DNA from: Rhypophila decipiens
Lineage: Eukaryota > Ascomycota > Sordariomycetes > Sordariales > Naviculisporaceae
Direction of reading: 5' to 3'
Assembly: GCA_033297075.1 (NCBI GenBank)
Contig: MU858062.1
Location: 248,001-312,000 of the forward strand
DNA: 64,000 bases
Shown here: positions 1 through 10,515 of the stretch, in pieces
Layout: every line of letters starts with the position of its first letter
Numbering within the stretch: the stretch's first letter is position 1
Translations under genes and position numbers: made by a program
Notes under the pieces: generated by a model
Database searches by the model: none
What the model was told of the DNA's origin: nothing
Seen by the model: the letters and a program-made list of their open reading frames with translations, nothing else

Positions 1-174
1 AGGGAGAAATGGACCCGTGAGAGTTTTGGTCCCAAGACTATCAACACCAAGGGGAATAAGCAGGCCGTCCATGATGATGATGATTTACCGTATCCGGTAC
101 CCATCACGCCTGGTTGGGTCCCCCAGTTGACGCCTACCAAGAGGGGGGATGATTTATATTTGAATGTGCAGTAG
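1..174 (+). CDS. 3' end of an unrecognised protein-coding gene (partial)
   Basis: The window opens inside a reading frame that runs in frame 1 from base 1 to a TAG stop at 172-174. It gives 57 residues that are hydrophilic and end in a Pro-rich stretch (PYPVPITPGWVPQLTP) followed by a short tail ending DDLYLNVQ. There is a run of four Asp residues in the middle. I do not recognise the family and give no function. The frame is followed at once by a T-rich, stop-rich tract that looks like a 3' UTR (from about 175), which supports this being a true C-terminus. The start and most of the gene lie left of the window. Confidence 0.6.
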   Translation, partial: REKWTRESFGPKTINTKGNKQAVHDDDDLPYPVPITPGWVPQLTPTKRGDDLYLNVQ

Positions 175-2952
175 TTTCTTTTTTCTTCTTTTAATTTTCA
201 TGTTTCTGTTTACTTTTCTTCTCTTCTTTTACACTGTACTATTACCACATTACCTTTGGGACGGCTTTTTGTTTTTTTCTGTTTTTTTCGCTTCTATTTC
301 ATGTTTTTTTTGTCTTGGTTTAAAGGTCAGTCAGTCAGTCAGTCATTGAAAGACCGAGGGCGTGGGTGGATGCATTGGATGGGGAGTTTGGACCACTCTT
401 TTTAATTTGTTTGTTTTGTATACATACCAACTTGAGTCAGCCAGCGAGCGAGCATATGCGATACCACGACACGGTCCTTATCATGGACTTTTAAATCTCA
501 TTTTTATTATATTCATATCAACCACAGCATACCGTATCCGTACTTCGTCGCTTATCCTCTGCTGCTCTCGGCATCTCGCCGAATAATCGCTTGATGGACA
601 TCTCGTTTCTCCGTAATTGCCTTGTGATTTTAGCTTGGTCGGCCTTGTTGTTCTGGACCATCGCATCTGACTTCCCCTTTGGAGATTTATTAGTGGCATG
701 GTTCTGAGGGCCTACCTAAAGTCCAATCCACCTACGTAATGCCCCCAAGTTTATCGATTAAGCAGTGTAACGGGAAAAGTGAGGCTTGAGAACGTGCGCG
801 TGGGGGAAACATGGGTGCGGTTGCGGTTGCGGTTGTCCTTTCTTGGCAAGGCTAAGTTCTTTTTATATCCGCAATGGCATGCCATCGTGAACGACATGTG
901 CATTATATGGTCACGATACTCGAGTTGTTGCATACATATATGTATTTCTAAGCAAGATCGGACTTTCAATTTTATAACCGTATCCGTACCTCGAGGACTG
1001 TACAGTCCCTCCCGGAGTGGGGCTCGCTCGCCCAGTAAAAGATCCACCACGGCAACGGGTACTGACGGGCTGGCTGGCGGCTTTCGATACCCCCCTGGCT
1101 GAAAGGATTTCTTCATATCCAGGCGAGGCGACGGAAAGCACCTGCTTGAACTGAATCCATGAGATCATTCACCTGCTCGGTACGATGCCACCTGCCTAGG
1201 TAGCTCGAGGGTATCGTCAGCAACCACTTCCAAGAGTCGGGACAGGCCGTTTCCCGGAGTTAGGTAAATGGACTTCCTACTAATCAGCCCTGCAGGTTGA
1301 ATGCCGTCCGTAAATTTTGACCCCTCCTCCGTATTTTCTACAATGCCCCGCCTCGGCCGATTCGACCGGATCTTGATCTCAGTCCGAATTGACTGTTTTA
1401 TTCGACTGGAAACTCCACACTAGGAAGCTTAAAAATATCTCGTGTATTATAGGCTCGCTTTCCTTTTCCCTCCATGTAATATGAGTCTTTTGAAAAAGTA
1501 CTTCCCGATCCGGTCACAGTAACGCAGGTAGTATCATATTATTAATCAACCCGCGAGGAAGAAGCTGGACTGGAGTTTGCGGTTCGGTTTTTTCACTCCC
1601 GGGTTCGTCCTTGTCATGGTCCCAACTGACACATGCCGCTCTTCGGAGATACCCACTTGGATATTCTTTTTTGCCATTGCGATACGGGAACTGCGATCAA
1701 TCATCTACCCGGTACAGGAGGTGAGGGCCTAGGCAAATCGACTTTTCCTCTCCTCTATTCCCTCGACCGGCGTTTAAACTGTTCCGGCTTATACACCAGG
1801 AACTCACTCACCAACTCACTTGATGATGGTACTTGAAGCAGGATGAGGCCAATGACGAGTTAAGCGATAACGTCAACAACCCAAGAACTTTTTACCGCGG
1901 GGCAGTTCTTTTCGCCTTGGAACATTTTCTTTCAGCAACTGAGAAAAAAATATTTACCCCTCCACGGCCATTGCCCCTTTCCGATTCACCCATGAGAGGC
2001 TTCTTTGTCTGAGGTATGTATGTGCCCTTTCTAGTTGTGAATATCGGACATTATGTTACCATTTATCAATTCTCTCTCTCTTCTATTACAGCCACCAAGT
2101 GTCCCCAGATATCAACCCCTGTCGATTTCTTGTCTTATTGCCCTTTCCATTGCTCTGCATGACCTGCGCAGAAGGTGGTTCGTCGGCCCCATGTTGTTCT
2201 AGTACGGCCATTGTCCAGTCGTAGTCGAGGACGATGGCGTGCGTTGATGACGCCTTGCGTATGGCAAGCTTCCCACCGACTTACATGGTGGGCGTCACCT
2301 CTCGTTGGCTGGCAGCGAGCCCCCAAGACGTGGGTTGCGAGTGTCTTGTCAGTGACTTGCCAAGATAGCGTCAATCCTCTCTTCTCAGCTGCCTCGGAAA
2401 CAAACATATCCATCCCATATTTTATTTGCTTTCCTTCACATCAAAACCCTAAATTCGAGTTTGGACGGGAAAAGAGGTCTTTACTAATGTGTGGGGGCAT
2501 CATGTACAGCTGCAGCTGCAAAGGCGACGGGAAGTGGTTCAGACACCGAACTGGAGGGTCTCATTTTGAACTCAAAAACCAGAGCCTGCTCACTTTCAAC
2601 CAACCTCGAGTCAAAAGGTACCTTTGGCTGAGGAAGACATACTCGCTGCTGCCACTATCGGCATCCAAGTTGTTATTCAGACTCAAAGTCTACGATCGTA
2701 TGAGATACCTTGCGGCACCGGCTTCGACCTACAACCTTGACGCTGCCCACAAACTCTGTTTTGCGTGTTTCCCTCTCTCTTCCCAACGTCAAAGGCCTGC
2801 GGAAAGAGTCGTCTTACCAGATTTATATCAACACGCCCGGTTTTTCAGTTGGGTCGGCATTCTCCATCTCTTTGATCTCACCGTCTAGCAGAGACACAAT
2901 CTGTGATTCGCCCAATCTGTGATTCAACAGATCAAGATCAACGGCAGAAACA
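175..2952. other. intergenic region and leader of the glutamate-cysteine ligase gene
   Basis: This 2.8-kb stretch shows no convincing gene. The first few hundred bases are T-rich and probably 3' UTR of the gene to the left; a small (TCAG) repeat lies near 328-345. A pyrimidine-rich run followed by an AG (about 2070-2091) could be an intron acceptor in a long 5' leader of the ligase gene, but this is inference. A 237-codon open frame at 2175-2888 has no recognisable domains. A TTACTAA heptamer is at 2481-2487. Confidence 0.6.
2481..2487 (+). promoter_or_regulatory. possible Yap1/AP-1-type site upstream of glutamate-cysteine ligase
   Basis: The heptamer TTACTAA lies 466 bp upstream of the ligase start codon. 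This is the preferred site of fungal Yap1-family bZIP factors, which activate yeast GSH1 under oxidative stress. Only a match to a 7-bp consensus is seen, and one such match in 2.8 kb is not improbable by chance. Confidence 0.25.
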
Positions 2953-5510
2953 ATGGGTCTCCTGTAAGTAGCTGCCTTCACCTCCTGCCGTTCCTGCATG
3001 AATGAATTGCCACCCCTGAGAGAAAATTACCTCTCACCGACAATGACGCCATTGCTGATGATGTCTGTTCAGCGCCCTTGGAACAGCCTTGGATTGGCCA
3101 GATGCCAAAAAGCAGGCCGATAAGGTCCGAGACTGGGGTATTCAGGTGGGTGAAGGACGACCATTCTGCCTCGGTTTCATCTTTGCTGACACTTGTGGGT
3201 AGCAATTACTCGAGATATGGCGTAAAGCAAAGGGCAAAGAGTCCGATGCTCTCCTATGGGGTGACGAGGTATGGCTTCTTTTCCTCTCCCTGGAACCAGG
3301 CGGCCTTTTGTTTACAAGATTGCTAACTAATCGTCCCCCCTTCAATAGGTGGAGTACTTGGTCGTGACCTATTCTAAAAAGGACCCCAAGGTTCTTCTGT
3401 CGTTGAGGCAAGCAGACATCCTCAAAGCCTTGGCCAATGATGAGGCTCTCTCGGCTCGTGGTGGCTGCGTGCCCGACCTCGAAGAGATCAACCATTCTGG
3501 GTAGGCCGCGCCTCGGTTATTATGATGAAGATGATGGGTATAATAACTGACGCCTTGCAGCCCCAAGATGCCGCTCCCAGTCTTTCACCCCGAATTCGGT
3601 CGGTTCATGCTTGAAGCTACACCCGGCATGCCATGGGGCATCGACTTGAAAGAGCTATTAAGCGTCGAGTCTGATATGAAGCTGAGGTAGGTTGCTGGCA
3701 GTTGCCATATCTCATCTGGCCCATCTTAACTAAGAGTAACTAACTGGCCGACAGGAGACGAATTGCCAAGGATCACATGCGGCATAATGAATATCCGATT
3801 ACTCTCACCACCTTCCCAAGACTTGGCAGTCCTGGTGTCTTTACTGAACCATACTACCCTGTTTCTGGCCCGAAACTTCGCTCTCAGTTCGTCCCCGACG
3901 AAATTGCCAACCCGCATATTCGTTTCCCCACCCTCGCGGCTAATATCCGTTCACGACGTGGACGGAAAGTGCAGGTCAATGTCCCTGTATTCAAGGACGA
4001 GAAAACACCATGGCCGTGGACAGACCCTACTGTCAACTATGATCTCCACAACTGGCCCGAAGATGATGATGTTAGGAACGGTGCTGCGCCTGAGAACTTT
4101 ATCCACATGGATGCCATGGCCTTTGGAATGGGTAGTTGCTGTTTACAGATTACCTTTCAAGCAAAGAACATCACCGAGGGGAGGACCATGTACGACCAGT
4201 TAAGCCCGCTGGGGCCCATAATGCTGGCACTCACGGCCGCGACGCCCATTTACAAGGGCTTTCTGGCCGACACCGACGTAAGATGGAACCAGATCAGCAA
4301 GGCCGTGGATGACCGGACCCCTGAAGAGCTAGGCGAGGCCCCCCTGAAAAATGACCGATGGAGGATCCCGAAATCTCGCTATGCCTCCAACTCGACCTAC
4401 ATTTCTACCGACCCCAGACTTAGACCAGAATACTTGTACCCCAACCTGGTCGTCGATCAAGATATCAAACAGAAGCTCCTCGACGGCGGCATGGACGACC
4501 TTCTTGCCACGCATTTTGCCCACCTGTTCATCCGAGACCCCATCGTCATCTTTAATGAGGACCTCGAAGAGCTCGACCTCAACAAGACGGACCACTTTGA
4601 GAACATCCAGAGCACCAACTGGCAGCACATGCGCTTCAAGCCGCCCCCGGCCGACAACAGCATCGGGTGGCGCGTCGAGTTCCGTCCTATGGAAATCCAG
4701 ATCACCGATTTTGAGAACGCGGCGTTTACCGTTTTCCTTGTGCTCATCACCCGGGCCATCATAAGTTTCCAGTTGAACTTTTATATTCCCGTCCTCAAAG
4801 TCGACGAGAACATGGAGACGGCGCACGCGAGAGATGCTGTCAACTCTGACAAGTTTTGGTTCCGCAAGAATCCGTTTCCTGTCCGGACACCGCGGAGTGC
4901 CAACCCAAGCAGACCCGCATCCGGAGCTAGTACCCCGAATGGAACAGGGAACCGTAGCCGATCATCCACGCCGCCGACACCCACCGGCCCAGTCGAGGAT
5001 GAGTATCGCCTCATGACCGTCAACGAGATCATCAATGGAACTGCATATGCCAGAGCTGGTGCCAACGGACAAGTTAATGGTGATAGCGAGGTAGTGGACG
5101 AAGAGGGTGACTTCCCCGGTCTTATTCCGCTCGTTGAGAGCTACCTGGACAGCGTCAACGTCGACGTGGTGACCCGGTGCGAGCTCGCCACGTACTTGGA
5201 CCTTATCCGTAAGCGTGCCAGCGGCGAGCTCTGGACGACTGCCAAGTGGATCAGACATTTCGTTGCGAACCATCCCAAGTATCAGAAGGATAGCGTGGTC
5301 TCGGAGGAGATCAATAAGGATCTCATTGGTGCTGTTATTGCCATTGAAAGAAATGTTGAAGCTGGCGAAGTCGAGAGGGGAGGAGATGAGAATGGTGCTG
5401 CTGTTGAGAGCAATACAAGCAACAAGAAGAGGAAAGGCGAGAGCGGGCATTCGGTTTTAGAAGGGGTCCCGGATGTGGGTAGACTGCTGGGGAGATTTTT
5501 ACGGCGGTGA
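2953..5510 (+). CDS. gcs-1/GSH1: glutamate-cysteine ligase (gamma-glutamylcysteine synthetase)
   Basis: Catalyses ATP-dependent joining of glutamate and cysteine, the first and rate-limiting step of glutathione synthesis, in the cytosol. Six exons: 2953-2963, 3073-3145, 3203-3268, 3349-3500, 3561-3686 and 3755-5510, all with GT-AG introns of 57-109 nt, giving 727 aa. The first coding exon is only 11 nt. The N-terminus starts MGLLALGTALDW, as usual for eukaryotic ligases, and WGDEVEY (residues 47-53) is split by intron 3. The core (HPEFGRFMLEATPGMPWG, then MDAMAFGMGSCCLQITFQ) is typical of the eukaryotic GCS family (Pfam GCS). Residues after about 575 include a Ser/Thr/Pro-rich insertion (roughly PSRPASGASTPNG through SSTPPTPTGP), then a conserved C-terminal helical part and a charged tail. 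Length is usual for fungi. The family assignment is secure; exon 1 is inferred from the conserved MGLL start. Confidence 0.95.
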
Positions 5511-6151
5511 CGGGGCTTTTGCCTACCTTCTGTTTTGATTCATGCACTTTTCTGTTTCTGTTGGTCCATAACTTATAAGCGGTATGGTTAGATTTTCAGC
5601 GAATTTTCATGTTCACATAATCAAGACCTCGATCAAATTCTCGGCATTCGTCAAGCTCCCTGCTCTCGGATTATAAAGGCATAAAGTCACGAGCAAGGTT
5701 GTTTATCAGGTTACTTTTTTTGCTGTGGAAGATGGAAGATGGACACCTTCAAGTGCATATTGAACAAGTGACCTTCTGATTGACGAGGAAAGCTGAGCTT
5801 GATATGAAATGAAGCTGACAACCCGGAGCGAGCGGAGTGGTCCTCGGACCCGGTTCTCGGGGGCCCGCCGGGCCGGGGAGTGTCTCAAGCAGTGATCACG
5901 CAATCACGCCAAGCCAGGTCCACCCCCTTTTCTGCTTACCAATATCAATCACTTACACAACAACAGCCATCGAGGGCTCTTTGTTTATTCCACGATAAAT
6001 AATTTTCGGTCAAACTCGCAAGATCACTCAATAGTGCCCATCGCCGATCAGTTTTATATCATAGTCATAGTCATTCGAACCTGGTCGTTTTAATACCTCA
6101 GCACCAAAGGCGGCATATAACGAGCCCACAGTACTACTATAGGTACATACA
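5511..6151. other. intergenic region between the ligase and methionine sulfoxide reductase genes
   Basis: About 640 bp with no gene. It should contain the 3' UTR of the ligase gene and the promoter of the next gene, both on the plus strand. A GC-rich block with internal dyad symmetry lies near 5842-5880 (runs of CGG/CCG around GGGGGCCCGCC). No recognisable TATA box or other named site was found. Confidence 0.6.
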
Positions 6152-7208
6152 ATGGTGAGTCAAAGACCTACCACCTTAACCCAAATAAAATACAAAAGTT
6201 CAAATTCTGGAAGAATTTACCTAATTAACACATCCCCATTTGTCGCTCTCAAAACAGGTCCACGCAGACGCATCCAACTTCACGGCGGATATCACAAAGG
6301 AGGAAGCCTACCAGCAGGTCTTGTACCAGGCAGAAGGTCTATTTTATGAGCAGCGGAATTGGGTGAGTTTGTTTGTTTGTGGCTGGTAGTTTGCTTGTTT
6401 TCATTTCGTTTTCTTGCTCGAGGCTGTTCGAACGATGAGGCTAAGCCAGTGGTTAATTACCATGGAATGAATTCCTCCCTGAGCCTCATATGACACATAT
6501 AAACCTTAAAACTTCTAAATTATATATCCCAGTTGGGAAGAACTCAAGAGTAAAACTAACGATGGGTTCACCTACAGGTCTGGTAAGCTCCTCCTCAAGT
6601 CCAAGGCAGGCAGGCAACAGTCTACTACTGCCCCCAACTCAACTCAGCAGTACCCAACCACCGATCTTCTTCCTACCTACAAGATCAAAAACCCCCAGGA
6701 GTTCCCTTCATGGCCCCCAGCCCATCTAGGATCAACTCTCACCCAACCATTTCCAACATCTCAACTAACAATCTGTAATAAAAGTAACCTATCGAACACA
6801 GCCTCCCTCCTCTGGCACTGCTACAAATCCCTCCCAGCCCCCTCAAACGCCGTAAACTGGGCAGGCTTCTACACCCTCGACCCTTCTTCCTCCCAAAAAC
6901 AACAACTCATCCTAGGACCCTTCCAAGGAAAGGTAGCCTGCCAGACAATCCTCTTTGGCCGCGGAGTGTGCGGGACAGCAGCAGCCACCAAACAAACCCA
7001 GCTCGTCCCCGATGTGGAGAAATTCCCCGGCCACATCGCCTGTGACGGCGACACCAAGAGCGAGATCGTCGTACCCATCATCGTCGACGACAAAGTGGTG
7101 GCCATCATCGACATCGACTGTACCCAAGAGCATGGATTTGACGAGGTCGACAAGAAATACCTCCAACAACTAGCCGACTTTATCGCCAAGAGCTGCGATT
7201 GGCCATGA
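6152..7208 (+). CDS. free methionine-(R)-sulfoxide reductase (GAF-domain fRMsr)
   Basis: Reduces free methionine-R-sulfoxide with a thioredoxin-recycled cysteine mechanism, a cytosolic oxidative-stress repair step. Four coding exons: 6152-6154 (just ATG), 6258-6362, 6578-6582 (5 nt) and 6785-7208, giving 178 aa. One GAF domain covers nearly the whole protein. The three family cysteines are C90, C100 and C124, with the characteristic 10- and 24-residue spacings (LGPFQGKVACQ, GRGVCGTA, PGHIACDG); KSEIVVPI and IDIDC follow as in the yeast protein (YKL069W). Without the microexon, joining exon 2 to exon 4 creates an immediate stop (TGG TAA); with it the join reads NWVCNLSN, as I recall for the yeast protein. 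It is downstream of the glutathione gene on the same strand. Function is well supported by the motifs; the microexon is inferred from frame and conservation. Confidence 0.92.
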
Positions 7209-7606
7209 TTTCGGGTCACCAGGCCACTGGGAGAAGTGGAACGATATTCTGGGTTATAAATATGTATGACCAGCAAAATACTATTAAGACGCTCAACTCG
7301 TCTTTACCATTTGGACAATCCTGAACACACCCGAGATTCACATGATTGCACAAGAACCAATATAATAATCAGCATGTCTCTTGATATCGAGGGACGTCAG
7401 CAGCATCAAGAGATGCCCATCTTTCCCGTATGGCTATCATGATAAATCCACCCCAAAATAGCCCTATGCTACCTGACCTGAAACCTATGTTGAGAATTAA
7501 GAAATCCATCAGTGATACTGGTCGTCCAACCAAATAAATAACAATAATAACAGCGGCGAAGCGAACATATTAACAACAGTTCAAGAAGCTAAAAACTCCA
7601 AATTAC
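7209..7606. other. convergent 3' intergenic region
   Basis: About 400 bp between two genes that converge, so it should hold both 3' UTRs. It is moderately AT-rich, with AATAAA-like A-rich stretches on the plus strand near 7534-7548. No open frame or repeat of note was seen. Confidence 0.6.
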
Positions 7607-9360
7607 TCAAAGCAAGAGGGTTCCAATCACAGCAAAGGCAACAAACACGCCTGTAACAGCAAATGGTCCTTGACTCACGGGGCCTCCCACAGAGTTACCT
7701 GCCGCATTCTTGCTGCTGGAAGGAGTGGCTGTAGTAGTTGTTGCCGAACCAGTGACCGAAGTCGAGGTCGAAGTCGATGTTGAAGTAGACTTGGATGTAG
7801 AAGCCTTGGAAGTGGAAGCAGAGGTGGTTGCAGTCGCAGTCGCGGCTGGGGCTGTCGTTGTTCCACTGTTGCTATCGCCATCGCCCGCATTCTGGGACCC
7901 TTCACCTTTGAGACCGGGCCCTGTGCCGGCTCCATTGGCCATGAACTGTGACGAAATAAACATATTAACACATCTGATCGAGGGGTTGACTAGCGAGCCA
8001 CCACTATCTGTTCGAGATGGAGCAAATCGAAATAAACAGGCAACTCACAACTTTTGCCTTCTCTGGCATCGGTGGGAGGGATGTGCCGTCGACGAGCCAG
8101 TTGGCATCTTTGGTGGGACAAGGCATAGAGTTCGACGTCAAGGTACAGCCGCCGTCTCCATTGGGTGCTGGATTCGCGGCAAGAGCACTGCGGTACTTGT
8201 CAAAGTCGAGCATTTCGTCTGCACCGCCTGACGTGATGTTGACAATTCCGAACATATTGGGTCCCGCGGAGTATTCGTACACAAGGCCGCCAGAGTAAAC
8301 GTGGGTCATCGAATCGCTCATGAGGGCTTTGACTTCGCCAAAGTCTCGTTGGGGGCCGTTTGTATTGCAACCATACTCGGAAAGACTAGGCCATTGTCAG
8401 ATAAGCGGAAACTTTACTCGAGTCAAGCCCATTGCCTCATATTGTCACTTACAAAATGGGAATGCCATAGCCTGTGAATTGTTTGACCTTTTGGTTCCAG
8501 CCAGACCTCTCCATGTCAGTATTACACCAAGAGTAGTCATTCTAGAAATGGTCAGCTGGATCATCGTTGGTCAAGGTTATATCAGCCAACTCACAAAGGC
8601 GTAAAAGTCACTCCTCTGGTCATCGGGGCCGCAGTTCATGTAATGGGCAAGTGGTATGCGATTTGAGTTGACGTCGGCAGACGAGTAGCCGACTGGGATC
8701 TTTCGGTGATCGCGACTGGCAATGTACTGGCGCATGTCACGAGTGGTGGCCTTGACATAGACGGCAGCTAGGGTGCTCTCGATGTCGTCATTCACAACCT
8801 CGTTCCCCGAGAAGAATGCCAGTGTGTTATCGTACTTGCTGAAGGCATCGATGGTGGAGAAGACACTCTGGAGGTACTCGGAGTTGTATGATGGCTCCGG
8901 GTTCAGTCGGTTGATGGAGTAGAGGGGGTTGTTGGCATCGATAATAACGTATATACCAGCATCGGCGAGGGCCCCCATACACACGTCGTGGCTGACCGAG
9001 TTATCTGTCATGTAGACCCGGATGGTATTGACCCCGAGCTTGACGAACTCGGCAATGTCTCGTTTGCAGACAGTCTCGTTGGCGAGAGGGTCTTCCATGC
9101 CCGAAGAACCCCCTGGCTGGTAGTCAATTCCCCGTACATAGAATCGCTTGTCTCCCTGCCAGAAGGCTGGTGACAGGAGATAAGTGTCAGCATCACTGAG
9201 TCAGTGACTGTGAGGATAAGCACATACCATTCCCCTTTATCGTGATAGGTGTCATGGATGAACGTTTGTACGACAGGTGTTTGGGATCTGTCAGGGTAGG
9301 GCTAGCTGTGAGATGGCTGAACAACGACGCCCAGACAGTGGCGAAGACGATGGATCTCAT
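7607..9360 (-). CDS. GPI-anchored beta-1,3-glucanosyltransferase, GH72 (Gas/Gel family)
   Basis: Cuts and re-joins beta-1,3-glucan chains at the outer face of the plasma membrane and in the wall. Five exons on the minus strand (9360-9228, 9166-8595, 8541-8453, 8385-8049, 7945-7607) give 489 aa. Residues 1 to about 20 form a signal peptide (MRSIVFATVWASLFSHLTAS); the ATG at 9360 is preferred to the in-frame one at 9411 because it places the signal at the N-terminus. The GH72 domain begins about residue 40 (GDKRFYVRGIDYQPGGSSGM). The two catalytic glutamates are E167 in SGNEVVND and E268 in FLSEYGCN. There is no CBM43 cysteine box, so it resembles the Gel1-like short class. The tail is a Ser/Thr-rich linker (about residues 410-455) ending in a hydrophobic GPI-attachment signal (VFVAFAVIGTLLL). 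Confidence 0.94.
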
Positions 9361-10515
9361 CTTGGCTGCAGATATCGGATCGGGATCGTAAATTCCAAGA
9401 TTGAACTTCAATTAAAGATGAGCAAAAAAGATCAAAATGTGGGTGATGATGATCGATTATTTGCCAAAAAAGCAGAGGGTTGCTCTGAAGAATGGAGATG
9501 GAAGTGGAAGAACGACAGGTGGAAGAACGACAAGTTGAAGAAAACAGCAAGTAGAGAACCGAAAAATAAATGAGCGTGGGAGAGTTGTGTGGCCTGACGT
9601 TAATCCAACCGACGTTGTGTACTTCCAGTCCCTAGAAGGAAGGAGCGCGGGTCTGGATGCGTCGGTCAAAGCTGGAGATTTGAAAATTGTCAGTTCAAGT
9701 TGGAATCGAAGCAGGAGCGACTGTTTGGACTGTTTTTGCAGAAACCTACTTGGTATGTGCTCGTGTGCGTGGACCTGTGTTGTGCTGCTTCCTGCTGCGA
9801 ACAACCACAGCAACTGAACCGCAATGTCGAGTCCGAGCGACGAGGTCCCACCTGCGATCTCTGACACATTGTAAAAAAGTTTAATTGGAAGTAAGGCATG
9901 TCGAGGAACGTTCCTTCCATCCCATACCCTCACGGAAAGAGTTAATGTCGTTACCTGGCCAATTTCCCAACTCAAGCCCGGTGGCACGGGTGACCGAAGA
10001 ACAAGTCCTACCAGACAAGAAGACAACTCCACTTGTCACTCACCAGCTTCCTTCCTTGAAAATTATTTCTCGAGCAAGATCGTCCACGTGGCGGGTCGAA
10101 AGCTGCAGGAAATCTCTTTGGGCACACAGATAAAGGCAAGAACATGACAAGAACAAGGCATGAGATTTTTAGTTTTACCTAGGTAGATAACTACCCGGTC
10201 AATCAAGTGTGTACCCTGAGACCCGTGCAAGGAAAAACGCGCAAATGGACTAAGATATACATCAAGGAAAATAGTAATAACCCCCATTTTGTTGTGTTGT
10301 GGTGGGAATATCCCGAAGGACAGGGAGAGAGAGTGTGTGTGAAGAAAATCCAACATCATACAGCCTGACAATTCTCATACACAGCCTAACAACCTAAAGT
10401 TCCATGAAATCAAGCGAATAAATAGAAACGGCTTCCCCGCTAGCTAAACAGGGAATAAGAAACGAGGCCAAATACAGCCCGTTGTCGGCGCGAGAGGAAG
10501 AAAAAAAGCAGCTGC
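9361..10515. other. promoter of the GH72 gene and 3' region of spt16
   Basis: 1.15 kb between two minus-strand genes. The part next to 9361 is AG-rich on the plus strand (about 9410-9570), i.e. a pyrimidine-rich leader for the GH72 gene. The rest shows no domain-bearing frame. An ACCTAGGTA motif is at 10177-10185. Confidence 0.6.

Noticed and set aside
2175..2888. 237-codon plus-strand open frame before glutamate-cysteine ligase
   Set aside because: No domain, signal or family resemblance, and the composition is unlike a protein (many Trp, Arg and Cys in odd contexts). It lies where the leader of the ligase gene is expected.
5832..5885. GC-rich block considered as a tRNA gene (GAGCGAGCGGAGTGG)
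   Set aside because: It has a weak A-box resemblance but no B box or acceptor stem.
9361..9411. Upstream in-frame ATG for the GH72 enzyme at 9411
   Set aside because: It would place 17 polar residues before the signal peptide, which is unlikely for a secreted GPI protein.
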